NCBI GenBank assembly: GCA_047967505.1
Contig: CM106540.1
Strand: one strand, 5' to 3'
Origin: Dipteris shenzhenensis
Taxonomy: Eukaryota; Polypodiophyta; Polypodiopsida; Gleicheniales
DNA length: 64,000 nucleotides
Shown: positions 10,543-21,533 of the stretch, piece by piece
How positions within the stretch are numbered: the first letter of the stretch is position 1
Layout: every line of letters starts with the position of its first letter
Program-made: the position numbers and the translations under genes
Notes under the pieces: model-generated
What the model was told of the DNA's origin: nothing
Seen by the model: only the letters and a program-made list of their open reading frames with translations
The model's database searches: none

Positions 10543-12911
10543 CTCATACTCCTCAAACTCATGTCCTTCAACTGTCACAATGCTTAGGGCAGCTTTAGGA
10601 GGTGGTCGAAGCAGCTCCTGTACTTCTTCCCACGATAAGTTCCATTGATCAACTGAATCCTCCACCTCCAGTCGTGGTTTTTTCTTTTTTGAGCCAAGAT
10701 GCTGCCCTCTTTTCCTGTCACCTGACAGAACAGGCTGGGTGAAAGTGCTTTGTTTTGGTGGTTGCTTGTCATTATACAATCCATATCCTGTCTCTGATAT
10801 ATTGCCAGTCCCTGAAACGCAATTGCTTTGTGCTTCCGTAGGACTTTTTACCATGTTCGGAACTAAGCTTGCAACAATATTCAGGTTGTCTTTGCCACCT
10901 GATTTTACTGGGGCAGCTGTAGTTGGTGCAGATACGGTCAAATTCTGTTGACGCTGTAAACAGAATAAGTACAGAGTCTCATGCAGTGACAAATAACATT
11001 TGCACATTCCTAAGATACTTCAACGATTGGTTCAGCATGTTGCGAGTAAATACCTAACCTGAAAGCTCATTGAGTTTGGTGCTCGCCGATAACCCATAAT
11101 GAGCTTCCCTTCTGGATCAAGTCTGCTGAAAGTCACTGCAGAGAGAGGTGCATACCAGCAATCTTCAATACAGGTCTTGAATCCCAAGAGGTCTTTAGAA
11201 ACTCACTTCAACTACTCATGCACACACTGTCCATGCATCAAAAGGTGACAAAGAGGACAACCTGTTAGTGGGATAGGACTCATTACTGCATGCCTTGGCC
11301 CTAACTATGGTTTAGTAGCAGGATTCACATAATAAGCATTCCAAATTATGGCATAAGGTCTACTTCTTACACAATGCAAGGATACACATGTGGCCACTAA
11401 GGCATATGCATCATAAAACGCATCATGATAAAGAAAATCAGTCAAAATCCTGTAAAACAACCTGTGTCGCCAGCTTGCAATTGCATAGACTGTATACAGG
11501 GTGTAACTCCCTCTAAAACATACATCCTGCTGTTGTTATTTGGCCAGAAACGGAACTGAAATGACCACTCCTTTCCAGTAACATCTTGAATTTTCAAAGG
11601 TTGGCCCTCTGGCTGAGAGATAGTAGGAAAATAGGCCTGTTACAAAGCACAAAATGTAACGTGATATATTTAAGAATCCCTAACTTAGCATCAGGGCTAG
11701 AAACCTAACGTGTGCAGAACCAATTCCATGAAAATAACTTGCATCTCACATAACTTCCACAGACCCCACATAAAGTTCTTTTCTTACGTAACCAGCACAA
11801 TGCAGGACACAAAGCAAACATCTACCTTAGCAAACATTAAGGAGGACATTTCATCTAGCGTTAACACAGGAAAGAAGCCAGATCATAACCCTTTAAGTTA
11901 AAACTGTATCAGAACTTCATCAAAACACATTAGGAACCACCAATACCTATTGTCTCAATGCATGGCTTCCAATTTTTAAACAAGACTAGTGAAACTACTA
12001 CTTCTTTGATGTTCAGTCGGGAGGCAGACTTACCAGATCTTCTGATGATAATCTTTTGGAGGTTGCCTTTCAGCCTGTCAGGATTGCAGGTTTCATGGAG
12101 AGGGTCTTGACCCCAATCCTCTTCTCCTTGCACTGGGGTCTTCGAGACTCTGGTTATATGGTGGTTCCCCTACTAGGTTCTTGCAGTGGGACCCAAGGGA
12201 GTGGGAATGGATTGATGAGGGGCACCGAGAGAAGAGCTTCCCCTTCTTTCGCTATACAATTAGAAACGCCAAGAGATTTCAGCTCAGCAGTAGAGGTTGG
12301 AGGCCCTCCAGAGCGCCTCATTGGGATAGATTTCAAATTTCCGCAGATGTGCGGAAAAACTTGGTGTAGCCTCTGGAAATCCCTCAGGAATAGAAAGATC
12401 ACTCTTTTGTTTTGGCTTTCTATTCATCAGTGATTGCAGTGAACCTATGGAGATCCAAGTTCGGGGCTGACCCTACTTGTCCTCATTGTCACAGACAGGC
12501 GAGGACAATCTGGAAAGGTGTTGCTAGGATTCTCAATATCTTTCATACAGCACGATAGGAGTCACCCTTGATGTAGACCTTCGGATACAGAGATCGAGGA
12601 GACCACGCCCTCCACCGCATTGAGAGACAGCTCGACAAACACAGATACGAGAGCTTCTCACATCTCATCAGAGAGCCACTAGGTGACCTGGATATATGGA
12701 ACCTGGGTATGTACTAGGAGCGTTAGCTCCGAGCACCTAATTCTCTCCTGATATTTTGCTACTTCTACTATTTTGTTCACTAGCTTAGCACTTTAGCTTT
12801 CAGCAAGGGCCTTAGCAAGCCCTTTGCTTCAGCCCTTAGTGGCTTGTATAAGTTACCTTTTGGCTTTGCATTTGTCTCATAGGCCCGCGAGGGATCCTGC
12901 AAACGTTAATA

Positions 12912-12953
<42 letters not shown>

Positions 12954-14304
12954 GATGAGATCACGACACTTGGAATACACATCAGGTTTTTAAAATGACT
13001 TCAACAATGCCATAAGTATCATGCCAAACATGTGCATCTGACGTAAAAATATCAATGAATTGTAAATATGTTGGGATCTATAATAGAAGGGAAAAAGACT
13101 TACTTCAGCACAAGCTTTAGGAAGTACTAGCCGACCAATGCGACCTGCATCACTTGCACTCAACACCTTTTCAAATAATGGTGTAATCATTGAATTTGAG
13201 CTGATCACGTGTGAAGGAATATATAATTATCAGGAAATAAAGGAAGTTTAAAGGCACATCATACAGTTCCCTACAAACAGATACGTTTTGGCCTTCTCAC
13301 ATGACAAAACAGTCAGGAAAACCCCACATTGTAGTAAGAGGATACTCTCCCGATGTAAATTGCTGCAGTTCCTGATCAGTGATCCTTGGCCAATATCGAG
13401 GTAAAAGCTGATTCCTACCCCTGCCCTCACCTGGTGGGCGGGCAACTCGTATTGAACCCTTAGCTGAGGAGTCCATTTGTGCTTCTGTGTGAGTATGTGC
13501 AGATGCTTTTGCAACCTGCTGTTTCTGTCTTTGACGTTTTATGTGTGATCCTGAAAATTTGTCAAGTTCCCTCACATGCCCATCTAATTCAGAGGCTTGT
13601 CTGGAAAAACTTTTAGGGACTGCCTGCTCACACGCTTCATTAGGTGCTTCCATTTTGGGACGAAGACCAAGTGACATGGTCAAACAAGTCCTATTAGAGG
13701 GATTAGACTCGACGGTCCCTGAATCAGGCCCCTTACCTGTGAGATCACAAAACTCTTCCAATTTGTCCACATGATTAAGCTGCCAGCTGAGTCGACCAGA
13801 AATTGATACAGCACCCTCATCCACCTCCCTTGTGGAAAATTCCCCCTGTAAACAAATCTCCTTTGTAGGCCCAGGATCTGACCAATCTGCAATGTTCACG
13901 TTATCGGAATAATCTGTCTTCCTTTCTTCATCCATCAACTCTAGGCCAGTAAGATGCGAGGATATTCCCAATTTTTCTTCTCTGCTCTCATATTTTGAAA
14001 TGCCGTGTGCATCATGGTCCCTCTCGATAACAGAATCAGCTGCAAAGGTCATTTCTCCAACACTAACATCCATCAAAGGATCTTTCACAATCTGTGGTTC
14101 AACTTCAGAGATTACTTGCCACTGTGCCACTTCAGGTTGACATGCTTCTGTATGATATGGAGGAGGAGACAGTAACAAAGACAAAGATTCTGAATTACGT
14201 GAAAGCCTTGCCCTTAAGTCCTCGTTCCGCTGTTCAAGTGAAGAGCCCTCCACTTTTTGCAGAAAACGTGAAAAGGAAAGGAGATGCAGAGCTGAATTTG
14301 AGGC
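10543..14304 (-). CDS. VAL: VAL/HSI2-family B3-domain transcriptional repressor (partial, five exons)
   Basis: Proteins of this family bind RY elements through B3 and silence seed-maturation genes with Polycomb. Exons by plus coordinates: 14304-13346, 13200-13104, 11636-11462, 11135-11059, 10953-10543, together 573 codons with matching phases and GT/AG borders throughout. Exon 1 has an LSLLL motif (residues 41-45), SLGLRPK, a basic stretch [11 protein letters not shown] and the pre-B3 signature [20 protein letters not shown]. Exons 1-4 spell B3: [80 protein letters not shown]. Exon 5 has a likely nuclear signal KKKKPRLE and [17 protein letters not shown]...[10 protein letters not shown], which in the family leads into the CW zinc finger. 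No stops were seen, so it looks under selection. The upstream PHD-like and downstream CW exons were not found in the window. Orthology to VAL1, 2 or 3 is unresolved. Confidence 0.9.
11995..12547 (+). mobile_element. LINE L1c fragment in a VAL-gene intron
   Basis: About 550 bp homologous to L1a around its positions 850-1420, antisense to the gene. Recognisable pieces include AFQPVRIAG, the region matching [49 protein letters not shown] and, after a gap, the arginine-tryptophan stretch before the C terminus. Part of the zf-RVT region is deleted (CPHC joins directly to HRQAR). No coding potential remains. Confidence 0.75.
12548..12949 (+). mobile_element. LINE-2 3' end (copy E) with (CT)n tail in a VAL-gene intron
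   Basis: This stretch is a close match, judged by eye at over 90%, to the reverse complement of 30369-30725, the 3' end of LINE-2 copy B. It includes the common end (TTTGTCTCATAGGCC ... AACGTTAATACATC), then a (CT)n run at 12914-12949. It is a 5'-truncated LINE insertion lying next to L1c. The two together make up about two thirds of the 1467-bp intron. Confidence 0.75.
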
Positions 14305-14766
14305 CTGAAACATACATGTTTTTTGCACACCCATGAACATTTAAAGTTAACCCAAAAAAAAATATATTCAGTAAAAAGATATATATTCCACTGAAGCATA
14401 TTGCAAATGACAAGAGTACATGAATAGAAAATCTAGGAGGACTAAAATCTAGCACACTTATTGTCAAATATGTAATCCCTTTCAAAAAGGAAGCCTGTAA
14501 AGAGTTAGCTAAGACTACAAACATCTAAACGTGTGATCTAAAGATTCATCATATGTCTTTCGGTCATTACAAAGAATATACAATGACAATGTGTCACAAG
14601 AACAGCCTCATCATGCTTCACAGCATTGCCATCACAAACTTTAACTAAGTGATTGCAAAATCTCTTTTTTTTTTTTTAATCTCCTATTTTAAGAGACAAA
14701 TTAGACCATATGGCCGTTAACTTATCCAAAGAATAAGGAATTGAAGATGCTAAAGTCTACCCTTCC
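14305..14766. other. Intron sequence upstream of VAL exon at 14304
   Basis: Directly before the exon the minus strand has a good acceptor (pyrimidines, then TTTCAG at 14310-14305). The rest is AT-rich, holds a 13-nt T run at 14665-14677 and shows no coding homology. No upstream exon of the VAL-like gene was recognised here or further right. Confidence 0.5.
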
Positions 14767-17110
14767 TTTTTTTTTTTGTGCAAAAAGTAGTTCTAGTTAT
14801 ATTACTTGAAAGCGAGAGTACAAGAAGGCCTAAAGGCCAGCGGGCTGCAATCACAAAACGGATTCAGCCCGAGGAATCAAAATGCTAAATACAAGCCTCT
14901 CTGGGCATAATCATCGGAGAGTGGACAAACAGCCACGGTGGAGGGGCGTAATGCCACTGAAGACTCTGAGTAGAGTGCTGGAAGAACAACTCCCGGTGGT
15001 CCCAGTCACAAAGGAAGCGCCGTCTCTTTTCCTTCCCTGCCCGAGACTCCCCCTGACTCTGATCCCACTGACCCTTGAGCGTGTGAACGATCGTGCTCCA
15101 AATGTCTGCTAGGGTCTCGGTAGCAGAAGAAGTCTGAGCTCCTACATTCTGCGTGCATCTGGAAGTCCAGACATGCCAGCCTACAATGCTCCCTATGATC
15201 TCCCAAACTGGGTACCGAGGCATCGCTCCTACATCTGTCTCTGTCAAATGCCAAGGGAAGCTGTCCATGTATGCCCAGGTGGCCTACGTGATGAAAAAGA
15301 CGGGATCCTGTCTAGAGAACTCATAAGCCAAGTGATGTCCCATCTCTGTGCTGCACCAGCAAACGGCTCCCCAAGTGATCGGTCCTAGCTCGGGTACAGC
15401 CCTCGCTAAGATCCCCATGACTCCCTTCCAGACTGTCTGCGCATGCGAGCAGCTCCAAAGGCAGTGCTTCAGGGACGACTCCTCCTGAAAACACATCTGG
15501 CACTGCTCCTCCTGCCCCATCTGCCTCAACTAGCTGCCAACTGGTAGCCCCTTGTGTGCCACCATCCAAAGGAAGTAAGAGATCTTCCTCGGTCACCAGC
15601 TAGCCCAAAGAGTCTTCCAGAAAGTGCGAAGAAAGACCAAAGATATCCCCTCGGCATACCAACTATGTGCCTGTGTGAAGCCCGCGCTGGAGAGCTCCAA
15701 GAGCATGCCTACCCATATGCGCACTGTAAGAGAAGAAGGGGGTAGGATTCTCTGAGGTCTCCAATGGTGGCCAGCACCACTCCCCTGGGTCCCACTCCAC
15801 CTCTGTCAAGGAACGGCCCTCCCATATCCAGAGTCTCCAATCCTGGTCCTGCATAATCAGGGGATCTATATGCCACGTCTTCCCTTGCAGCCCTACAATG
15901 CGAAGGCGCTGCTAGGGAAGCTGGGGGTCGATCACGGCCTCTCTACTCTATAGGCGGCTATTATCGGTGATGGAGAAGAAGTGTACCGAGGAGTCCGAGA
16001 AAAGGCCTGCAACCACCAAAGGAATGCCTCGTGGAGTGAACTGTCCTAGCCACCTCTCATCTCCCGAGAAAAGCTATCCGGTGACTATGGGAATCCTTCA
16101 ACCTGTAGGAATGGCAGCATCAATCTCCGCTCGCCGAGCCTAGATCCCACGTGCCGTACCTACTGCTGCCGCCAGCTCGCCTGGGCTCAACTGGCTATAG
16201 ACATCCCTCCAAACCCGGAGCGAGCGCACGGGCCCACGCGCCCAGAGCGCCCGAGGGATATGGAATCTCTCTCCAAGCTGGCGACCTGTATCATCTATCA
16301 CCTGGCTGCTCCAGATCAGGGGTTGTCTGTCTATCTCCTCTCGGCAGCTAGGGGGAACCTGGGAGACGCTGTGTCGCAACTTCCTCTAGACCGAGACGAG
16401 GCTACGGAGGAAGGGGGGACGCGGCTGAGTCAAGGGGGCAGAAGTGAAGATCCATCAGATAGAAGGCTGCCAAACACCCCCTCTCTGGGGGGTACACGCG
16501 CTGAGACCATGCTATAGCAAGAGCTTCCACGTCTGCCCTCCTGGGGTCAGACCGTGGATGACTAACTTGCCAAGAAGTGCCTGACTCTGCAGATCTGGAT
16601 CTATGATGCCGAGGCCGCTCTCTGTCTGGAGGAGAATGACCGTCTGCCAGGCGACCCTCGCTCTGATGGTATCGGAACCATCTGAACCCGACCACCGCCA
16701 GACTGCATGGGAGACAAGACTTGGAGATGATTGTTTAATCCTGACAAAAGCTTGCACCCCAATGGATCCCATAGAGATGCCAGGAGACGAGATGTGGACG
16801 CCAGACGCATAGAAGCTAACTTTGGTGATGATGTCACAGAGGCACCTAACAAAAACCTTGCCTCAATAGGGAAAGGGACTGGCCAACAGAGCCGGCTCCC
16901 TCCAAAGTCCTCCTATGCCTCGACACTCGACAATAAGAAAGAGACCGGGAAAGAAGCAGGCAACGCCCAAAAAGCTGTAGAGACATCTCAAAGTGGATCT
17001 CGATAAGCTCCCCCAAAAGGAGATCACCTTGCAAAAGAAGCACAAGTCCCACAAGCCCGCAACCCGGAGAAGTTCATGCAAGGCCCATTGAAAACTCATA
17101 GAAAGATTCA
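14767..17110 (-). mobile_element. LINE L1d, 5'-truncated, poly(A)-tailed
   Basis: A T run at 14767-14777 marks the poly(A) tail of a minus-strand LINE. Reading leftward from 17110 the translation, in several frames, gives late polymerase sequence, then SGSDGSDTIRARVAW, GLGIIDPDLQSQALLGKL, CREEIDRQPLIW, VEWDPGEW, CQMCFQEESSLKHCLWSC and a tail ending LQWHYAPPPW. Each matches the L1a protein in order, but divergence is much higher, so this is an older subfamily. Confidence 0.75.
14885..17052 (-). pseudogene. LINE L1d reverse transcriptase C-terminal region, broken
   Basis: The coding frame is split over at least six segments (14885-15268, 15284-15529, 15663-15854, 16140-16379, 16512-16772 and 16846-17052). 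The order of motifs is conserved and colinear with L1a. The zf-RVT-type cysteines and histidine are retained (CQMC...HCLWSC), but stops and indels between segments rule out a functional protein. Confidence 0.7.
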
Positions 17111-17129
17111 TGCCGACTTTCTGGTCCAG

Positions 17130-18780
17130 ATAGAGGAGCTAAATCGAAGAAGACTCCTGCTTCTCCAGGTATCTTTGTTATGGCCTTTTAGATGAAGGTC
17201 TTCACAGAGATTAAATTGATTGGCTGCGCACACATGCTGTCATTGGTTTCATGCCTGGACCTATCACGTAGCTCCTTTCATTGAGACATGGGTAAGATCT
17301 AGCGTCAAGTTCCTAAGGGTGAAGAAGGGCTTCGTTGTCACAAACTTACATTTCCTGCGCAAGGGCTATTTTGTTTTGCTTTTTGAGCGAGCCGATATGG
17401 CTGCCAGAGTGTTGCAACAAGGTCTTTTAGACCATCCACAAACAACCGTTATATCTTGAAGGGTGGATGAAGACTTTCTCTCCAAACAAACCTAGGTCCA
17501 CATGCACTCCAATTTGGGTGGAACTACCAGATTTGTCCTTTCTCTCTGCAACTGGGCAGCTGCACTGTGTAGAGGACTGGAAGAGATTGTGGGGGTCGAA
17601 AAATAAAAAATCTGCAAGTCTACGTCAAGTTGGACATAGCAGAGGATCTCCAAATTCCATTTTTATTCTTAATAGAAATGGTCTTATGAACAGAGGCCAA
17701 CCTTTGGTCTACAAAAAACCTTTCCAGCCACATAGTAAAAAGTTGCCCTTTGAAGAGGGGAAAAACTAAAGCTTCTGTAGAAACCCACAAGGATCATGAG
17801 CTTCCAAAAACTGCTCCATCGCGATCAGAGAAAGCTCCTTCCCGTGCTTCCCAAAACAAGGGAAAAGAAAAGGTAGAGCTTGATATAGTTACAAAGAATG
17901 CCTTTGATACATTAGTGGAATAGGAAACAAAGGACCGAATCCAAGAACAACAAGGAAACCTAAGTGAACTCGAGCACAAAGAAGAAGTGGACAATCTTCA
18001 GATTGAGCAGGAGTGGTCCAAAGATTTTGAGGATGACATAAACAGGGCTGACAATACGGTCACCGGTCTGTAGTACCTCTAAGGAAGACTTACCCCGACT
18101 TGGGGTGGAAGAGAGGGATTTCAAGGTGCAAAGCAAGGCTAGTGTAGCCAAGGAAAATAAGAGAAGCTTATCTCAAGTTAAAGCTTCCCCTTCTCATGAT
18201 AAAAGCCCCAACCCTAGGGCCAAGAAGGGACATCAAAAAAATGGTAACGATAAGCATAGAAGGAAGATGAATCTCCAAGGGGAATGGATACTCCTTAAGT
18301 TCAATAAAAGCGATACTCAGAAAGATGAAAGGGAAAAAAAAAGTATGTCCAAGGCTATCTTCGAGATATTATGGGCCATTTCGGGTCAGTGAGCCAAAAA
18401 ATGAAGTTGCATACCGATTGGAATTACCAAAGAATTGGAAGATCAAAACACTTTCCACATGAGTCTTCTAAAAGAAATATCAAGGACCAGAACCCACAAA
18501 ACCAATTCAAGAAGAGCTCCTCCAACCAGAGAAATTTTTTGTATGACATTGAGAAGAAAGGACGTAAAGGCAAAGTTACCCCGCAAGTACCTTGTGAAGT
18601 TCAAGAATTTTCGGCACTTGATGCCAAGTGGGCGGATGAAAAGTTTTTCTCTAAGAACACCCAAGTTCTACAGTTGTCCCAAGAAGCTTTTCAATCGAGG
18701 GCAACTGTTTAGAAGCCCAGGGGATGTCACGCATTTGTACTTCTCCCAAGAAATAAAGAGAAATCTTATATATTGACTTT
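17130..18780 (+). pseudogene. LINE ORF1 remnant with DUF4283-like domain
   Basis: From about 17220 the frame reads WVRSSVKFLRVKKGFVV, then KGYFVLLFERADMAARVLQQG, a stop, then TCTPIWVELPDLSFLSATG. This is the DUF4283 pattern of plant LINE ORF1, ending in the hallmark P-W-V-x-L-P-x-L-P. Further right are basic, lysine-rich short frames (18105-18776) that could be the ORF1 tail but have no clear motif. It is on the opposite strand to L1d, so it is a separate element. Stops show it is dead. Confidence 0.55.
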
Positions 18781-19836
18781 GGTCAAAGATAATGACTTCG
18801 GTTAATAGAACAAGTTTTATCTTTGCGTTGAATTGGTTAAAGAGCACCGTGGGGACACCCAAGGGACTAGGACTAGCCCAAAGACAGAATGCATGCATTG
18901 AGCTAACAATGGGTTAAAGTGTTGGATATTGTTTGTGCAAGTTGTAGGACTTTTAAGAGTGCTAAATTCCCCCACTTTTTAAGGGGCAAAGCACAAGACA
19001 AGTGGCATCATATTTAATGAAGGACGCAATTGAGCCAAAAGCATTAAAGGCACCTCACTTTAAGGAGAAGCCTAGCTAGGTGGCCTAGTCTATAAAACAG
19101 GGGCCTCTAGGCTCTCAATTCTATTGAGATTTTGTACTAAGACTCTTGCTCCCTCCTGAGCCACCTTCTACAACAGATTTCCATTGCAATAAAGACCTAC
19201 GGGGAGCCAGCCCTTATTTCTGGCCCCTAGCACTGTGTTTTTCTCTCTCCTCCCCAAGTCTTCCCCCCCTTCATTGTGATTTAAGTTCCAGCACTTTCTT
19301 GAAGTTTCCTAAGTTGTCTCAAAGTTCCCGGCCACCAGAGGCGGATATTGGGGTGCAATTCACCCCTATGTGCTGCAATTTGTTCCTTGTTGCTGCGATT
19401 TGGTCTCCAGCCACCTATTGTTGAGGATTTGAATTGTTAGCTAGAAGGACTGTGGTTTGATTAGTGAAGCTGTGCTTTGAGGTTCAATTTAGGTTTACCT
19501 CCACCTCTCACCGTAGAAATCCTTCTCCCATGTCCTATCTTCTTTTCCAACACTCTGAAGCATAGCCCCCTTATACTTTATTTCCATCTTTCTCCTCCTC
19601 ACCTACGGCTCCAAATGTAGCATGCTCACATTCACTTTCTCTCAGAATTTCGTCTCTGGCTCTACCTCTAGCTGTAGAAGTACATTATTGCATGTCTTGC
19701 CTTCTTTTTTGAAGACTGTGAAGGACACTGACCTTACTTCCCACACTAAAAGCATGGCCTCTTTTGTACTTAGTTTCCATCTGTCTTCTCCTCAGCTACA
19801 GCTCCAGATCTAGCCCTGGTAGTACTTATACCATGT
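18781..19836 (+). other. Unassigned stretch with LTR-like features
   Basis: No coding homology. TGTTGGATATTG at 18920, a TATAAA at about 19092, transcription-start-like pyrimidines and AATAAA at 19188 together resemble a copia LTR, but no partner or clear end was found. Two imperfect copies of a roughly 75-bp pyrimidine-rich segment lie at about 19545 and 19735. Confidence 0.25.
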
Positions 19837-19839
19837 TGG

Positions 19840-19952
19840 GAGTAGAAGAAAACAAGCGAATGGAGAAATCAACCTATATGTACATGAATGCCTTCCTCAA
19901 TGGTTTTTTGGATGAGAAAATTTACATGGTACAGCCTCCAGGATATGCTATT
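19840..19952 (+). pseudogene. Ty1/copia reverse transcriptase fragment, split by gypsy-1
   Basis: The frame reads MNAFLNGFLDEKIYMVQPPGYAI, the hallmark of copia polymerase. It is cut at 19952 by gypsy-1 and resumes at 26645 as SGMEQNFCRL, then stops where LINE-2 copy A begins at 26676. The duplicated CTATT supplies the codons at the junction, so removal of gypsy-1 restores a continuous frame. The remaining copia parts are not present next to it. Confidence 0.8.
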
Positions 19953-20399
19953 TGTTACGCTCAAGTTGAGGCAACATGACCTCGGAAGGGTCAGTCGACA
20001 TTTTCCTTTAAAGGATCAATGTTTGTATTATATTTGTTTGGGCTTCACGTAATTGATCAAGAAAGGAATCAAGGTCAAGGTCCTTGGTAAGGGTCACATG
20101 GCACAAGACTAGGTGGATTTAAGGCTAAGGGGTCTAAATGCATTAAATGTGCCAAGGGGCAAATATTTCATTCATATCCCAAGAGAGGGATAAATGATGC
20201 ATTGAGGAGATGCCCTCCAATGTAGACATGTGGCATACTAGATCCATCTAGGGAATTTTGGGGCTTTGTGGAATTTGCAAGCTTGAGCCTTCACGTTGTT
20301 GACTATTCTAGAGTTTGGCTAGGAGGAAATTCTGTGTCTGCCCCGTGATAGACTGTTAAACTGATGATGTGAAGTGAGTTAAAGATAGTGATCGTTATA
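19953..20399 (+). repeat. gypsy-1 left LTR
   Basis: 447 bp from TGTTACGCTCAAG to GATCGTTATA, matching 26174-26639. It lacks a roughly 15-bp segment present in the right LTR near 26540. The 3' end is TA, not the usual CA, in both copies. Confidence 0.9.
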
Positions 20400-20402
20400 T
20401 TT

Positions 20403-20414
20403 TGGTATCAGAGC
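20403..20414 (+). other. gypsy-1 primer-binding site
   Basis: TGGTATCAGAGC lies 3 bp after the left LTR and is complementary to the 3' end expected for initiator methionine tRNA. Confidence 0.8.
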
Positions 20415-21533
20415 ACGGTGTCTGGTGATTGTCGTGGTTTGGAGCTGCACGTCGAGTTGACAGACTAACGATGAATTGAGATTGGAGGGATTTGGTGTTA
20501 TCTTTTGTCATTGATTTGAAGGCGTGGAAGACGAGATTACATGAACCTATGAGCACAGGCTAGATTTGCAATTATATGTATCGTGATTCGGTTGGTAGTC
20601 GGGGCTAGTACTTACGTATGGCAATTTGGTGGTAAGCAGTGCGCTGACGATTCTTGCCTTTGTACGGTGCTAGAGAGAGTCCGTGAGCAGTTCATATAAT
20701 TATGTCTGGTAATTCAATCGATGTGACCTATGGGTTGACAGCGGTCATTAGGCCAGATCGCAGGAGCACACAGTCTATTAGATGGCGTCATGACTAGCTG
20801 GCAGAGCTTTGGGTAATACCAAAGGCTGGAGCGGTGCATCATATGGTTGTTGGCGTTCGAATTGTGGTTCAATTGCTTTGCAAAGTTCGGGCGTTACGGC
20901 AGTATAAGTGGCTTGCTAGTCCTGGGCTCGGCTATTGGGCCTGCTAGCCCACAGAGCTAGGCCTTCATTGGTGGCACTTAGTCGCTGAACACAAGTTAAG
21001 ATTACGCTCACAAAGACCTGCCTGGTCAACGGAAGATAATTCGACAACACAGTTTTAAACTGGAGAAGAGGCTAGTCTCATAGGCCTGCTTACATTTGGT
21101 TGGACTAGGAATGTAACTGGGATTTGGAGAGGCACTGCACTTGGTCGTGAGCTCGTGGGAAGGCATATTCGTGGTCACAAGGCAGGACATAAATGCATAT
21201 TGGAGTGGCTTGCAAGGACAAATTGATCTCTCCATGCAGCATGAATGACCAGGGAGTTTCTATGTTTTTTAAAATCAGTGTTGGTATATGTTAATTCATT
21301 TTGCCTTAGGATTTGAGGTTTCTGAGATTGCAGATATTTCCCTAGTATAGGGAAAAGATATTCATCTTGGTTTACAGCTAATTTCAGTTGATGGTTATAC
21401 CTGTTTAGACACCTTTTGTGGTTATGAGATTAAAAAGCAGTTTGTAAATACAGTTTTAGGCGATGTTCCATTTATTTATTTATTTATTTTTTCAAACAAC
21501 CCCATCGACCTAAATGGAAGTAGAAGAAGAAGG
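20415..21533 (+). other. gypsy-1 untranslated leader
   Basis: About 1.1 kb between the primer-binding site and gag with no homology to coding sequence. It includes a (TTTA)n stretch at about 21471-21489 just before gag. Confidence 0.6.

Larger units (their letters stand above)
11059..13390 (-). other. B3 DNA-binding domain segment of the VAL-like gene
   Basis: The domain is split over four exons. The junctions are exact: GGA GA at 13346 joins C TCA at 13200 to give the G-D-S of SGDSNS; GCT GAA at 13104 joins GCC TAT at 11636; ACA G at 11462 joins TG ACT at 11135 to give T-V-T. Acceptors read GATCAG, TAACAG, CTGCAG and TTACAG; donors include GTATCC, GTAAGT, GTTGTT and GTTAGG. Introns are 145, 1467, 326 and 105 bp, the second enlarged by two LINE fragments. 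Confidence 0.88.

Noticed and set aside
18920-19440. Solo copia LTR
   Set aside because: Start, TATA and polyadenylation-like signals are suggestive, but no second copy, end or target duplication was found.
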